This document shows, piece by piece, positions 8,126 through 16,389 of a DNA stretch of 64,000 nucleotides; within the stretch, counting starts at the first letter, position 1, and each line of letters starts with the position of its first letter. The position numbers and the translations under genes are program-made. The stretch spans positions 2,859,501 to 2,923,500 of the forward strand of contig NZ_SRRY01000001.1 in the NCBI RefSeq assembly GCF_004792295.1, written 5' to 3'. Source of the stretch: Pseudoalteromonas sp. MEBiC 03607. GTDB lineage: Bacteria; Pseudomonadota; Gammaproteobacteria; Enterobacterales; Alteromonadaceae. Under the pieces are notes generated by a model that was not told the DNA's origin, ran no database searches, and worked only from the letters and a program-made list of their open reading frames with translations.

Positions 8126-10120
8126 TTAGTTAATTAACTGTTGTTGTAATTCGTGAATCTCATCTCGCACAGAAGCCGCTTTTTCAAATTCAAGGTCGCT
8201 GGCATAGGCATGCATTTTCGCTTCAAGGGCTTTGATTTGGCTGGCAATATCTTTTGCACTGAGCACTTTCTTAGACTCTTTACGCACCAATTTAAGATTA
8301 TCTTTAGGACTTGCATCTTCACCCACATCCATAATATCGGTGATACTTTTCACCAGTGCTTGCGGCTCAATACCGTGCTCAAGGTTATAAGCTTGTTGCT
8401 TTTCGCGGCGGCGATCTGTTTCGTCAATGGCTTGTCGCATAGAATTAGTAATGCGGTCGCCATACAAAATCGCTTTACCATTTAAGTGACGAGCAGCACG
8501 ACCTATGGTTTGAATAAGCGAACGAGTAGAACGTAAGAAACCTTCTTTATCGGCATCAAGTATCGCAACCAGTGAAACCTCTGGCATGTCGAGACCTTCT
8601 CGTAATAAGTTAATGCCCACTAACACATCAAATACACCAGCACGTAAATCACGGATAATTTCAACCCGTTCAACAGTGTCGATGTCTGAGTGCAAATAGC
8701 GCACTTTTACGTCATGGTCGTTGAGATAGTCAGTTAAATCTTCTGCCATACGCTTAGTTAAAGTGGTCACAAGTACCCGTTCGTTCACTTCAACTCGTTT
8801 ATATATTTCAGAGAGTAAGTCATCAACCTGACTACCAACGGGGCGAACTTCAATTTCTGGGTCAATAAGCCCGGTTGGACGAATAACCTGTTCTGCAACT
8901 TCTCCTGATGAACGCTCAAGCTCAAAATTACCTGGCGTTGCCGACACATAAATAGTTTGCGGCGCGATAGCTTCAAACTCTTCAAAGCGTAATGGGCGGT
9001 TATCTAATGCTGATGGCAAGCGAAAGCCATACTCAACAAGATTTTCTTTACGGCTTCTGTCACCTTTGTACATAGCGCCAATTTGCGACACTGTAACGTG
9101 TGATTCATCAATGATCATCAATGCATCATCGGGTAAGTAGTCAAGTAAAGTCGGCGGCGGATCGCCCGGTGTTCTACCAGATAAGTAACGCGAGTAGTTT
9201 TCGATGCCTGAGCAATAACCAAGCTCGGTCATCATTTCAATATCGTACTGGGTGCGCTGAGCAATACGCTGCTCTTCCACAAGTTTGTTGGCACTAAGTA
9301 GCTGAGCTCGGCGGTCTTTCAACTCATCTTTAATTTTATCAATGGCATCGAGAATTTTTTCACGGGGTGTTACATAGTGCGTTTTCGGGTAAATAGTTGC
9401 GCGCACAATGTGCTTTTCAACAGCCCCCGTAAGCGGGTCAAAAATACTTAAGCGCTCAATTTCATCGTCAAACATTTCCACACGAACGGCATAAGTGTCA
9501 GATTCAGCCGGAAATATATCAACTACTTCACCACGAACACGGTATGTACCACGGCTAAATTCAATATCGTTTCGTGTATATTGCAGCTCAGCAAGACGAC
9601 GCAGCATATCGCGCTGATCAACTGTTTCACCAACCTTCAGCAATAGCATCATCTTCATATATGAGTCAGGGTCGCCCAAACCATAAATAGCAGATACCGA
9701 GGCCACAATAATTGTATCGCGTCTTTCTAATAGCGCTTTGGTAGCACTTAAGCGCATCTGCTCAATGTGCTCATTGATAGACGCATCTTTTTCTATAAAA
9801 GTATCACTGGCAACAACATAAGCTTCTGGCTGGTAATAGTCGTAATAAGATACAAAATACTCAACCGCGTTATGCGGGAAAAACTCTTTCATTTCGCCAT
9901 AAAGCTGTGCGGCGAGTGTTTTATTGTGTGCCATGATAATGGTTGGGCGATTCAAATCATTAATAATATTGGCCATGGTGAAGGTTTTACCCGTCCCTGT
10001 AGCCCCTAATAATGTTTGATGAGCAAGCCCAGCCTCAAGGCCATCTTTTAACTGTGCTATTGCCGTTGGTTGGTCACCACTTGGCTTAAATTTAGAAACT
10101 AGTTGGAAATGGTCGCTCAT
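8126..10120 (-). CDS. uvrB: Excinuclease ABC subunit UvrB
   Basis: UvrB verifies DNA damage after loading by UvrA and recruits UvrC for dual incision in nucleotide excision repair. The protein has Walker [11 protein letters not shown] (about 40-49), a beta-hairpin rich in tyrosine ([15 protein letters not shown]), helicase motifs including TTLTKRMAE and QTIGRAARH, and a C-terminal UVR domain. An in-frame GTG exists nine bases upstream, but AAGGAG lies eight bases before the ATG at 10120 and overlaps that GTG, so the ATG is chosen (664 residues). It overlaps the MATE gene stop by four bases (ATGA). No LexA box was seen upstream of the operon. Confidence 0.97.
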   Translation of the reverse strand: MSDHFQLVSKFKPSGDQPTAIAQLKDGLEAGLAHQTLLGATGTGKTFTMANIINDLNRPTIIMAHNKTLAAQLYGEMKEFFPHNAVEYFVSYYDYYQPEAYVVASDTFIEKDASINEHIEQMRLSATKALLERRDTIIVASVSAIYGLGDPDSYMKMMLLLKVGETVDQRDMLRRLAELQYTRNDIEFSRGTYRVRGEVVDIFPAESDTYAVRVEMFDDEIERLSIFDPLTGAVEKHIVRATIYPKTHYVTPREKILDAIDKIKDELKDRRAQLLSANKLVEEQRIAQRTQYDIEMMTELGYCSGIENYSRYLSGRTPGDPPPTLLDYLPDDALMIIDESHVTVSQIGAMYKGDRSRKENLVEYGFRLPSALDNRPLRFEEFEAIAPQTIYVSATPGNFELERSSGEVAEQVIRPTGLIDPEIEVRPVGSQVDDLLSEIYKRVEVNERVLVTTLTKRMAEDLTDYLNDHDVKVRYLHSDIDTVERVEIIRDLRAGVFDVLVGINLLREGLDMPEVSLVAILDADKEGFLRSTRSLIQTIGRAARHLNGKAILYGDRITNSMRQAIDETDRRREKQQAYNLEHGIEPQALVKSITDIMDVGEDASPKDNLKLVRKESKKVLSAKDIASQIKALEAKMHAYASDLEFEKAASVRDEIHELQQQLIN

Positions 10121-11496
10121 GAATGACACTCCTTCATATATGACTCACTTAACCCATCAACTTCTTTGATGAACCATTTATAGGCTACCACTGCCGTAAA
10201 TAAATTACCGATGGCTGCACCAATAAAGAGTCCTTTTAAACCCGCAATTTCACTGCCAACATAAGCAAAAGGTACATAAAAAACAAACAGACGAACCACA
10301 CTTAAAATCAGTGCATTCAGTGGCTTATGCAGGGCATTAAATGAAGAGTTAGATAAGATAATTATTCCTTGCAGACCATAACTTAGCGGCAAAATATAAA
10401 TGAATAGCTTAATCACATCCATTACTGCTTGCTCTTTACCAAATACATCAGCGATAAAACCAGAGGTTAACAGCAGTAAAATATAAATAGCGAGCTGCCA
10501 AATCATCACAAACTTTAAAGTTTTTGTGTAGGCTTCTTTGACACGTTCAAACTTACCCGCCCCAAAGTTTTGACTAACAAATGGCGGCAAGGTCATCGAC
10601 AAAGCAAGTACTACAAGACTTGCAATAGATTCAATTCGGCTTCCTACACCAAATGCCGCAACGGCTTCAGGACCATGTTTAGCCACTAATGCTGTCATGA
10701 CAGCCATTGCAATTGGCGTTAACATATTTGCGCCAGCCGCAGGTAAACCAATTTTTAGGACTTTTCGAATTGAGCTCAATGGCGTTTGCGAACCAGCATG
10801 CAAACTTAACAACCCATTCTTAACAGCAAGAATATAAAGGATGATAATTACTGCCACTGCCCAAGCTATGACACTTGCGATGGCTGCACCTTGAATTCCT
10901 AAAGCGGGGATAGGCCCAAAGCCAAAAATAAGCATAGGGTCTAAAATGGCATTAATGAGCCCCGCCCCACCCATTACTATGCTCGGTGTTTTAGTATCGC
11001 CACTGGCACGTAGCACAGAGTTTCCGACCATTGGGGTAATTAAAAAAACACTGCCTAAAAACCACACACTCATGTAATCATGGATCAAAGGCAGTACTAA
11101 CTCCCCAGCCCCAAGTAATTTAAAAATAGGTTCGATAAATACATAACCGACAACCGATAAAGAAAACACCATAACAACAGCGACAAGTAATGACATACTT
11201 GCATCAAAGCGCGCCTCGTCTAGCTTGTCGCTGCCAAGTGCTTTTGCAATAACTGCTGAAGTGCCTATTCCTAAACCGATAGCAAGGCTGATAACGGTAA
11301 ACGTCACGGGAAACGTAAAACTCACCGCAGCGAGAGGTTCAGTTCCAAGTAAACTGATGAAAAAGGTATCTACCAAATTAAACATCATTAGTGTAATCAT
11401 TCCAAAAATCATCGGAATGGTCATTTTCTTTAAGGTCGGCAGAATGGGAGAGTTTAAAAGATCAGGTTTAGATTTGCTCTGCGGTGTCACGCTCAT
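10117..11496 (-). CDS. MATE-family multidrug/cation antiporter
   Basis: This 459-residue protein has twelve hydrophobic segments in two homologous halves and MATE landmarks such as [21 protein letters not shown] near the N-terminus and SRIESIAS in the second half. MATE carriers expel drugs or toxic metabolites using sodium or proton gradients. The ATG at 11496 (MSVTPQSK) is chosen because the in-frame region further upstream is non-homologous and polar. It heads a leftward operon with uvrB and two RNA methyltransferases, joined by ATGA overlap. E. coli DinF, an SOS gene, is also a MATE protein, but nothing here shows this is DinF. Confidence 0.9.
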   Translation of the reverse strand: MSVTPQSKSKPDLLNSPILPTLKKMTIPMIFGMITLMMFNLVDTFFISLLGTEPLAAVSFTFPVTFTVISLAIGLGIGTSAVIAKALGSDKLDEARFDASMSLLVAVVMVFSLSVVGYVFIEPIFKLLGAGELVLPLIHDYMSVWFLGSVFLITPMVGNSVLRASGDTKTPSIVMGGAGLINAILDPMLIFGFGPIPALGIQGAAIASVIAWAVAVIIILYILAVKNGLLSLHAGSQTPLSSIRKVLKIGLPAAGANMLTPIAMAVMTALVAKHGPEAVAAFGVGSRIESIASLVVLALSMTLPPFVSQNFGAGKFERVKEAYTKTLKFVMIWQLAIYILLLLTSGFIADVFGKEQAVMDVIKLFIYILPLSYGLQGIIILSNSSFNALHKPLNALILSVVRLFVFYVPFAYVGSEIAGLKGLFIGAAIGNLFTAVVAYKWFIKEVDGLSESYMKECHS

Positions 11497-12507
11497 AAGA
11501 ATATTTTGCCTCTTTATCTTAGCTTGTAAGTTTAAAGCATCCTCGCCTTGCAAGCTATGCTTTATTAAAAGAAACAAACGAGATAGATAAAACTCCTTAT
11601 TTTGATGCTTTCATTGATAAATAGTGACTAACCCCTATAAAAAACAAAATACAAACATCATTAATATCTTTATTACAATTAAAAGGCAGATATCGCTGTT
11701 TTTTTACACACTAAATACTGTTGTTTCATCGTCACAAATAATTTTACTAATCAATTCAGCATGGCTTCAGGTAAAAATATTAACCCACTGATTTAATTAG
11801 ATTTAAAAAAACTGAATTAAATACTTGAAATTGCTACAGCGCCCTATATTTCTGGCATCAACGCTGTTCTTAAAGTTTCATAAACAGAGTTATCCACAGA
11901 AATCGTGGATAACTCTCTGTAAGCCGCAAATATAAAGGCTTTTAACAGCTATCGATCTTTGAGTTAAGCTTAAAGACTGAAGTGTATTATTTTAAGCCTT
12001 TTAATTGTTCCGCAATAGAAATCAGCAAAAATTTCTACAGCCTGAACCAAAAATGAAAACAACAAACAAGGATGCAGTAGCTTTTTTTCAAACTAAACAA
12101 CTGATTTAAATGATTAAAAAAACACCAACTAAGCTTTGTTAAACTGCCGTATTTATTTATTGGCAAAAAAACCTATCGTTTCTGTGAGATAAATACAGCT
12201 AAAAAATACGACTCGATACAGTTACAAACATACCGGTGTTTAAAAATTCAGTACTGTCGTTTTGTGATAAATACAAATACTAGATAAGTAATTATTTTCT
12301 CCGTTAAATTGTAAAAAACATCTTAACTAATACTTTTTTGACGTTTAAAACCACAAGCCTGCTCAAAAAAAATGCAATGATAGCGTTTTAGCGACATAAA
12401 ACTTTAACTGAATGGCGCTATCCAACATGATTTCAAGCCATATTTTGCTCAGATCGAACATAAAAACATCGAATAAGCTTCTTTTTTGAATTTATGAAGT
12501 TTTTATG
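11497..12507. other. Long AT-rich intergenic stretch before the tRNA-Asn array
   Basis: About 1 kb without a convincing gene. It contains many A/T runs, the DnaA-box inverted repeat described separately, and probably the leftward promoter of the MATE-uvrB operon at its left end. I saw no GGA-rich sRNA pattern, no tRNA-like fold and no open frame with coding character in it. Confidence 0.6.
11886..11916. repeat. Inverted pair of DnaA boxes (12-bp arms)
   Basis: AGAGTTATCCAC (11886-11897) and its exact inverse GTGGATAACTCT (11905-11916) are separated by seven bases. The left arm with the following base gives TTATCCACA, the perfect DnaA box; the right arm gives TTATCCACG read on the other strand. 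It may bind DnaA or may simply form a hairpin. No origin genes (dnaA, gidA, mioC) lie nearby, so it is not called an origin. Confidence 0.6.
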
Positions 12508-12536
12508 TTGACACTTTGCAATGCTGTCATTAATAT
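12508..12536 (+). promoter_or_regulatory. Sigma-70 promoter of the tRNA-Asn array
   Basis: TTGACA (12508-12513), a 17-base spacer and TAATAT (12531-12536) form a near-consensus promoter. A GC-rich discriminator (CGCCCC) follows, as in stable-RNA promoters under stringent control. It lies 26 bases before the first tRNA-Asn. Confidence 0.88.
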
Positions 12537-12562
12537 TTCGCCCCGTTGAAAGGCATGACGCT

Positions 12563-12639
12563 TCCCCCTTAGCTCAGTTGGTTAGAGCGACGGACTGTTA
12601 ATCCGCAGGTCCCCCGTTCGAGTCGGGGAGGGGGAGCCA
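12563..12639 (+). tRNA. tRNA-Asn(GTT), copy 1
   Basis: Cloverleaf with acceptor TCCCCCT pairing AGGGGGA, anticodon loop CTGTTAA (anticodon GTT), TTCGAGT T-loop and encoded CCA. It is first of four identical 77-base copies. Confidence 0.97.
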
Positions 12640-12660
12640 AGTTTTTCAGCCATAAACGAT

Positions 12661-12737
12661 TCCCCCTTAGCTCAGTTGGTTAGAGCGACGGACTGTTAAT
12701 CCGCAGGTCCCCCGTTCGAGTCGGGGAGGGGGAGCCA
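12661..12737 (+). tRNA. tRNA-Asn(GTT), copy 2
   Basis: Identical in sequence to copy 1, including encoded CCA. A 21-base spacer separates it from copy 1. Confidence 0.97.
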
Positions 12738-12756
12738 AGTTTATGAATATGATTGT

Positions 12757-12833
12757 TCCCCCTTAGCTCAGTTGGTTAGAGCGACGGACTGTTAATCCGC
12801 AGGTCCCCCGTTCGAGTCGGGGAGGGGGAGCCA
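12757..12833 (+). tRNA. tRNA-Asn(GTT), copy 3
   Basis: Identical to copy 1; 19-base spacer from copy 2, unrelated to the first spacer apart from the initial AAGTTT. Confidence 0.97.
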
Positions 12834-12862
12834 AATCATAGCACCACACTACTCTATTTAGT

Positions 12863-12939
12863 TCCCCCTTAGCTCAGTTGGTTAGAGCGACGGACTGTTA
12901 ATCCGCAGGTCCCCCGTTCGAGTCGGGGAGGGGGAGCCA
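12863..12939 (+). tRNA. tRNA-Asn(GTT), copy 4
   Basis: Identical to copy 1 and last of the array. No clear U-tract terminator is seen directly after it. Confidence 0.97.
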
Positions 12940-13122
12940 ACTCCAAGAATCTATTAAACTTTCATCTACAACTATTCTTCGATTGTATTAGACTTTAAAG
13001 CGCATATAATCTACTCTACTTTAAGTAATTTCTATACTTTGCTATAGAATATGATGCAAAATTATTACAGCAATGAATCAAGGAATTGATTCCTTCCTTT
13101 TCGCTTTTAAAAGATAAGAAAA

Positions 13123-15066
13123 ATGGCTGGTTTTAAAAAACTAATATTTATACAACTTATATCTTGGTTACTGTTTACCGTTTTAGGTGGCTATCTAGTT
13201 GCTCTTAGTTTTGATAGCTCAGTGAGTGATACGCAAAAAAAAGCACAACTGACCGTTAATTCATACATTAGCGACTTAACAATGGATGACTTATCTGCAG
13301 AGAAAATCCAACGTACATTTGCTGATGCGAGTATCTTTTCAAGCTTTACTCTTCGTGATCACGCTGGTAAAACCCTTGTAGCAGTTCAATCATCAGAGTC
13401 GCTTCCGCTTCTAGCAGAGATGGTTAACAGTTCATTTAATTCTATCCGTCCGCAATTTGCTGTTAACAATGCTTCTGATATAAAAGTTGAATTTACTATT
13501 AATGCACAAAGCCTTGCCAATTTAATGCAGCAGGCGATGTTCGTTGTTATCTTAGTTTCTGGTCTTATTGCCCTTCTCCCTATTTTCTTTATGAAGAGCA
13601 TGTTTAAGCGACTTAATCGTAAAATCAGCACCACTATTGCTGATATTGTTGATATATACATTAACCAGAATCAGGTAGGTGGCGACCTTGAACAAGCGAT
13701 AGACACGTCGCGAATTAAAAAGCTAAGTAAAGATTTAATCCCTTCGTTTAATCGTTTGTCTCACTTTTTACAGACAAAACATGATGATATTCAAAATAAC
13801 GCATTAAATATTAAAAAAGAAGCGTACAAAGATGTTGTAACCAACTTAGGTAACCGCAACATGTTTGTTGAGTATTACGAGAAAAATATTGAAAACTCAG
13901 ATAAAAGCACTTTTGGTTCGCTTGCCATGGTGCGTTGCAGTGAGTTACAAGCAATAAACCAAACCCGTGGCTACCAGAAAGGTGACGAGTACGTTAAAGG
14001 TGTTGCTGATATCATCAAACATATCAGTGGCACGTACACAAATAGCCAAGTTTTTCGTTTAAATAGCTCAGATTTTGCTGTGGTTTTACCGAACACACCA
14101 CTAAAAGAAGCTGAACGCTTTGGTGATAATCTACAATCTCGTTTCACTCAATATCAACAAAACCAAGAATTAAGCTCTGTAGCAAATACAGGTATCGTTG
14201 GTTATGAAAAAGGTAAGCCTTTAGGTGAGCTGCTTTCAGTTGTTGATAATGCAATGAGTATGGCGCAGTCAAAACAAGCAAATGCTTGGCATGTACAACG
14301 AGAAACAGACTTAGTAAATAATGCTAGCGCAGGTTTTGGTAACCAGAACTGGCGTAAAGTGATTAACGAAGTTATTGAATCTAAACGTGTACATTTAGTA
14401 ATGCAAAATATTATGCCGGTTGGTAAGAGCGTTAAAGCTTATGCTGAGATTCAAGTAAGATTTAAAACTGCTGAGAACCAAACATTACCAACGGCTTCAT
14501 TTTTAGCTATGGCTGAAAAGCTAGAAATGGCAATGGAAATTGATCGATTGATTATCGATACTACTCTGGACAAAATTAAGACTCGTAATTTTTCTGAGAA
14601 ATTCTTTGGCATTAATGTCACTGCATCAAGTGCCCATAATGATCAATTTGTGATCTGGCTTGAGCGCCGCCTATTAAAAGACAGTAATATCGCCTCTAAG
14701 CTTATATTTGAAGTAAGCGAGTTTGGCTTACAACAAAATATTAAAGCAAGTAAACGCTTTATCGATATGGTGCATCGTGTAGGTGCGCGTATCACTGTAG
14801 AGCGCTTTGGTGTTGGTTTAACGTCATTTAAATTCTTTAGAGACTTAAAACCTGATTTCATCAAAATGGATGCAAGTTATACCCGCGGCCTTGAAGAAGA
14901 TAAAAATAATCAATATTTTATGCGCTTAATGGTTGATCTTGCTCACCGTATTGGCGTGAGTGTTTTTGCAGAAGGTGTTGAGAGCCAAGAAGAGAAACAT
15001 ATCATTGAAACTTTATGTTTAGATGGCGTACAAGGCTATTACATCGAAAAGCCAAAAGACATTTAA
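13123..15066 (+). CDS. Membrane-bound degenerate GGDEF-EAL protein, CsrD/LapD-like
   Basis: The 647-residue protein has a membrane segment (about 8-28), a periplasmic domain (about 30-135), a second membrane segment (138-158), a linker, a GGDEF-fold domain (about 235-395) and an EAL-fold domain (about 405-645). Both active sites are degenerate: the GGDEF position reads LNSSDF (about 313-318) and the EAL position reads AEIQ (about 441-444), so cyclase and phosphodiesterase activity are unlikely. E. coli CsrD (646 residues) has the same layout and HRSDF at the GGDEF position; CsrD directs RNase E turnover of CsrB/CsrC. LapD, a c-di-GMP receptor, has similar architecture. The presence of a csrB gene in this window favours, but does not prove, CsrD. 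Confidence 0.65.
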   Translation: MAGFKKLIFIQLISWLLFTVLGGYLVALSFDSSVSDTQKKAQLTVNSYISDLTMDDLSAEKIQRTFADASIFSSFTLRDHAGKTLVAVQSSESLPLLAEMVNSSFNSIRPQFAVNNASDIKVEFTINAQSLANLMQQAMFVVILVSGLIALLPIFFMKSMFKRLNRKISTTIADIVDIYINQNQVGGDLEQAIDTSRIKKLSKDLIPSFNRLSHFLQTKHDDIQNNALNIKKEAYKDVVTNLGNRNMFVEYYEKNIENSDKSTFGSLAMVRCSELQAINQTRGYQKGDEYVKGVADIIKHISGTYTNSQVFRLNSSDFAVVLPNTPLKEAERFGDNLQSRFTQYQQNQELSSVANTGIVGYEKGKPLGELLSVVDNAMSMAQSKQANAWHVQRETDLVNNASAGFGNQNWRKVINEVIESKRVHLVMQNIMPVGKSVKAYAEIQVRFKTAENQTLPTASFLAMAEKLEMAMEIDRLIIDTTLDKIKTRNFSEKFFGINVTASSAHNDQFVIWLERRLLKDSNIASKLIFEVSEFGLQQNIKASKRFIDMVHRVGARITVERFGVGLTSFKFFRDLKPDFIKMDASYTRGLEEDKNNQYFMRLMVDLAHRIGVSVFAEGVESQEEKHIIETLCLDGVQGYYIEKPKDI

Positions 15067-15079
15067 GCCCCCTACTCAT

Positions 15080-15108
15080 GGCCCAAAAAACCACACGTTT
15101 TTTGGGCC
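15080..15108. terminator. Hairpin terminator after the GGDEF-EAL gene
   Basis: An 11-bp perfect stem GGCCCAAAAAA / TTTTTTGGGCC with loop CCACACG begins 14 bases after the stop codon. The T-run lies inside the 3' arm. It could work in both directions. Confidence 0.75.
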
Positions 15109-15243
15109 TATTCTATTCATTAACCTTGCTTTAACAGTTTAATCATAAACAGCTTTGTTAATTTTAGCTATTCGTCCCTGATGTGTTGTGTCAGCCCCCA
15201 GAAAAAAGGATAATAGTGCCGATTTTAAACTCGTGAGGCACGC

Positions 15244-15825
15244 ATGACAGAATATGTCTTGTTATTGATTGGCACCGTGCTAGTCAACAACTTTGTTTTA
15301 GTACAGTTCTTAGGTTTATGCCCTTTTATGGGTGTATCAGGTAAGTTAGATACCGCGATCGGTATGTCTTTAGCCACAACCTTTGTGCTTACACTAGCTT
15401 CTGTAACGAGTTACCTAGTGAATCATTATATTTTGATTCCACTTGATATCGCCTTTTTACGTACTATGAGCTTTATTCTAGTGATAGCGGTAGTCGTGCA
15501 ATTTACTGAAATGGTGGTAAGAAAAACCAGCCCGACACTTTATCGCTTATTAGGGATTTTCTTACCGCTTATTACCACCAACTGTGCCGTGTTAGGTGTT
15601 GCTCTACTAAATATCAAAGAAGATCATTCGTTCTTGCAATCTGCTGTGTATGGTTTTGGTGCAGCTGTTGGTTTTTCTCTTGTACTGGTTTTATTTGCAG
15701 CTTTACGTGAACGCTTGGCAGCTGCAGACGTCCCTGCACCATTTAAAGGTGCGTCAATTGCTATGATCACCGCAGGCCTGATGTCGATGGCCTTTATGGG
15801 TTTTACAGGATTAGTGAAGTTTTAA
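15244..15825 (+). CDS. rsxA: Electron transport complex subunit RsxA (RnfA)
   Basis: RsxA is an integral membrane subunit of the Rnf/Rsx complex, which couples electron flow between ferredoxin and NADH to ion movement and, in E. coli, resets the SoxR redox sensor. The 193-residue protein has six hydrophobic segments and the family signature [19 protein letters not shown] with the conserved Cys, plus [10 protein letters not shown] (about 115-125), whose cysteine is an inner-membrane Fe-S ligand in the complex. It opens the operon rsxABCDGE-nth, and rsxB starts two bases after its stop. Confidence 0.97.
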   Translation: MTEYVLLLIGTVLVNNFVLVQFLGLCPFMGVSGKLDTAIGMSLATTFVLTLASVTSYLVNHYILIPLDIAFLRTMSFILVIAVVVQFTEMVVRKTSPTLYRLLGIFLPLITTNCAVLGVALLNIKEDHSFLQSAVYGFGAAVGFSLVLVLFAALRERLAAADVPAPFKGASIAMITAGLMSMAFMGFTGLVKF

Positions 15826-15826
15826 T

Positions 15827-16381
15827 ATGACCTTGTTTTATGCTTTGATAGCGTTAGGTTCATTAGCGCTAATATTTGGTTTAATTTTAGGTTTTGCCGC
15901 CGTGCGTTTTCGCGTTGAGAGCAACCCTATTGTTGACCAAATTGATACCATTTTACCGCAAACACAATGTGGCCAATGCGGCTACCCTGGCTGTCGTCCA
16001 TATGCTGAAGCGATCGCCAATGGTGACGAAATCAATAAATGCCCACCAGGCGGCGAAGCCACGGTAAAAAAACTCGCTGATTTAATGGGTGTTGAAGCAA
16101 AACCGCTGGCTGGCGGTGAGCAAGCAGATCCTGTTAAAACCGTTGCCTATATTCGTGAAGATGAATGTATTGGTTGTACCAAATGTATTCAAGCCTGCCC
16201 TGTTGATGCGATTGTCGGCGCAACCCGCCAAATGCACACTGTATTAATCGATGAATGTACTGGTTGTGACTTATGTGTTGAACCGTGCCCTGTAGACTGT
16301 ATTGATATGCTGCCTGTAAAAGAAACCAAACAAACTTGGAAATGGCAATTAAACGCAATCCCTGTGACTCAGGTAGATTAG
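15827..16381 (+). CDS. rsxB: Electron transport complex subunit RsxB (RnfB)
   Basis: RsxB is the ferredoxin-like subunit. It has an N-terminal membrane anchor (about 5-25), a four-Cys cluster site CGQCGYPGC plus a later Cys (about 46-75), and two 4Fe-4S ferredoxin motifs, [12 protein letters not shown] and [12 protein letters not shown] (about 112-155). The 184-residue length is normal. It is placed between rsxA and rsxC with short spacers, and an AGGAG overlapping its stop serves rsxC. Confidence 0.97.
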   Translation: MTLFYALIALGSLALIFGLILGFAAVRFRVESNPIVDQIDTILPQTQCGQCGYPGCRPYAEAIANGDEINKCPPGGEATVKKLADLMGVEAKPLAGGEQADPVKTVAYIREDECIGCTKCIQACPVDAIVGATRQMHTVLIDECTGCDLCVEPCPVDCIDMLPVKETKQTWKWQLNAIPVTQVD

Positions 16382-16389
16382 GAGCACAG

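Noticed and set aside
10121..10129. Upstream GTG start for uvrB
   Set aside because: It overlaps the AAGGAG that serves the ATG at 10120, so it has no usable ribosome-binding site.
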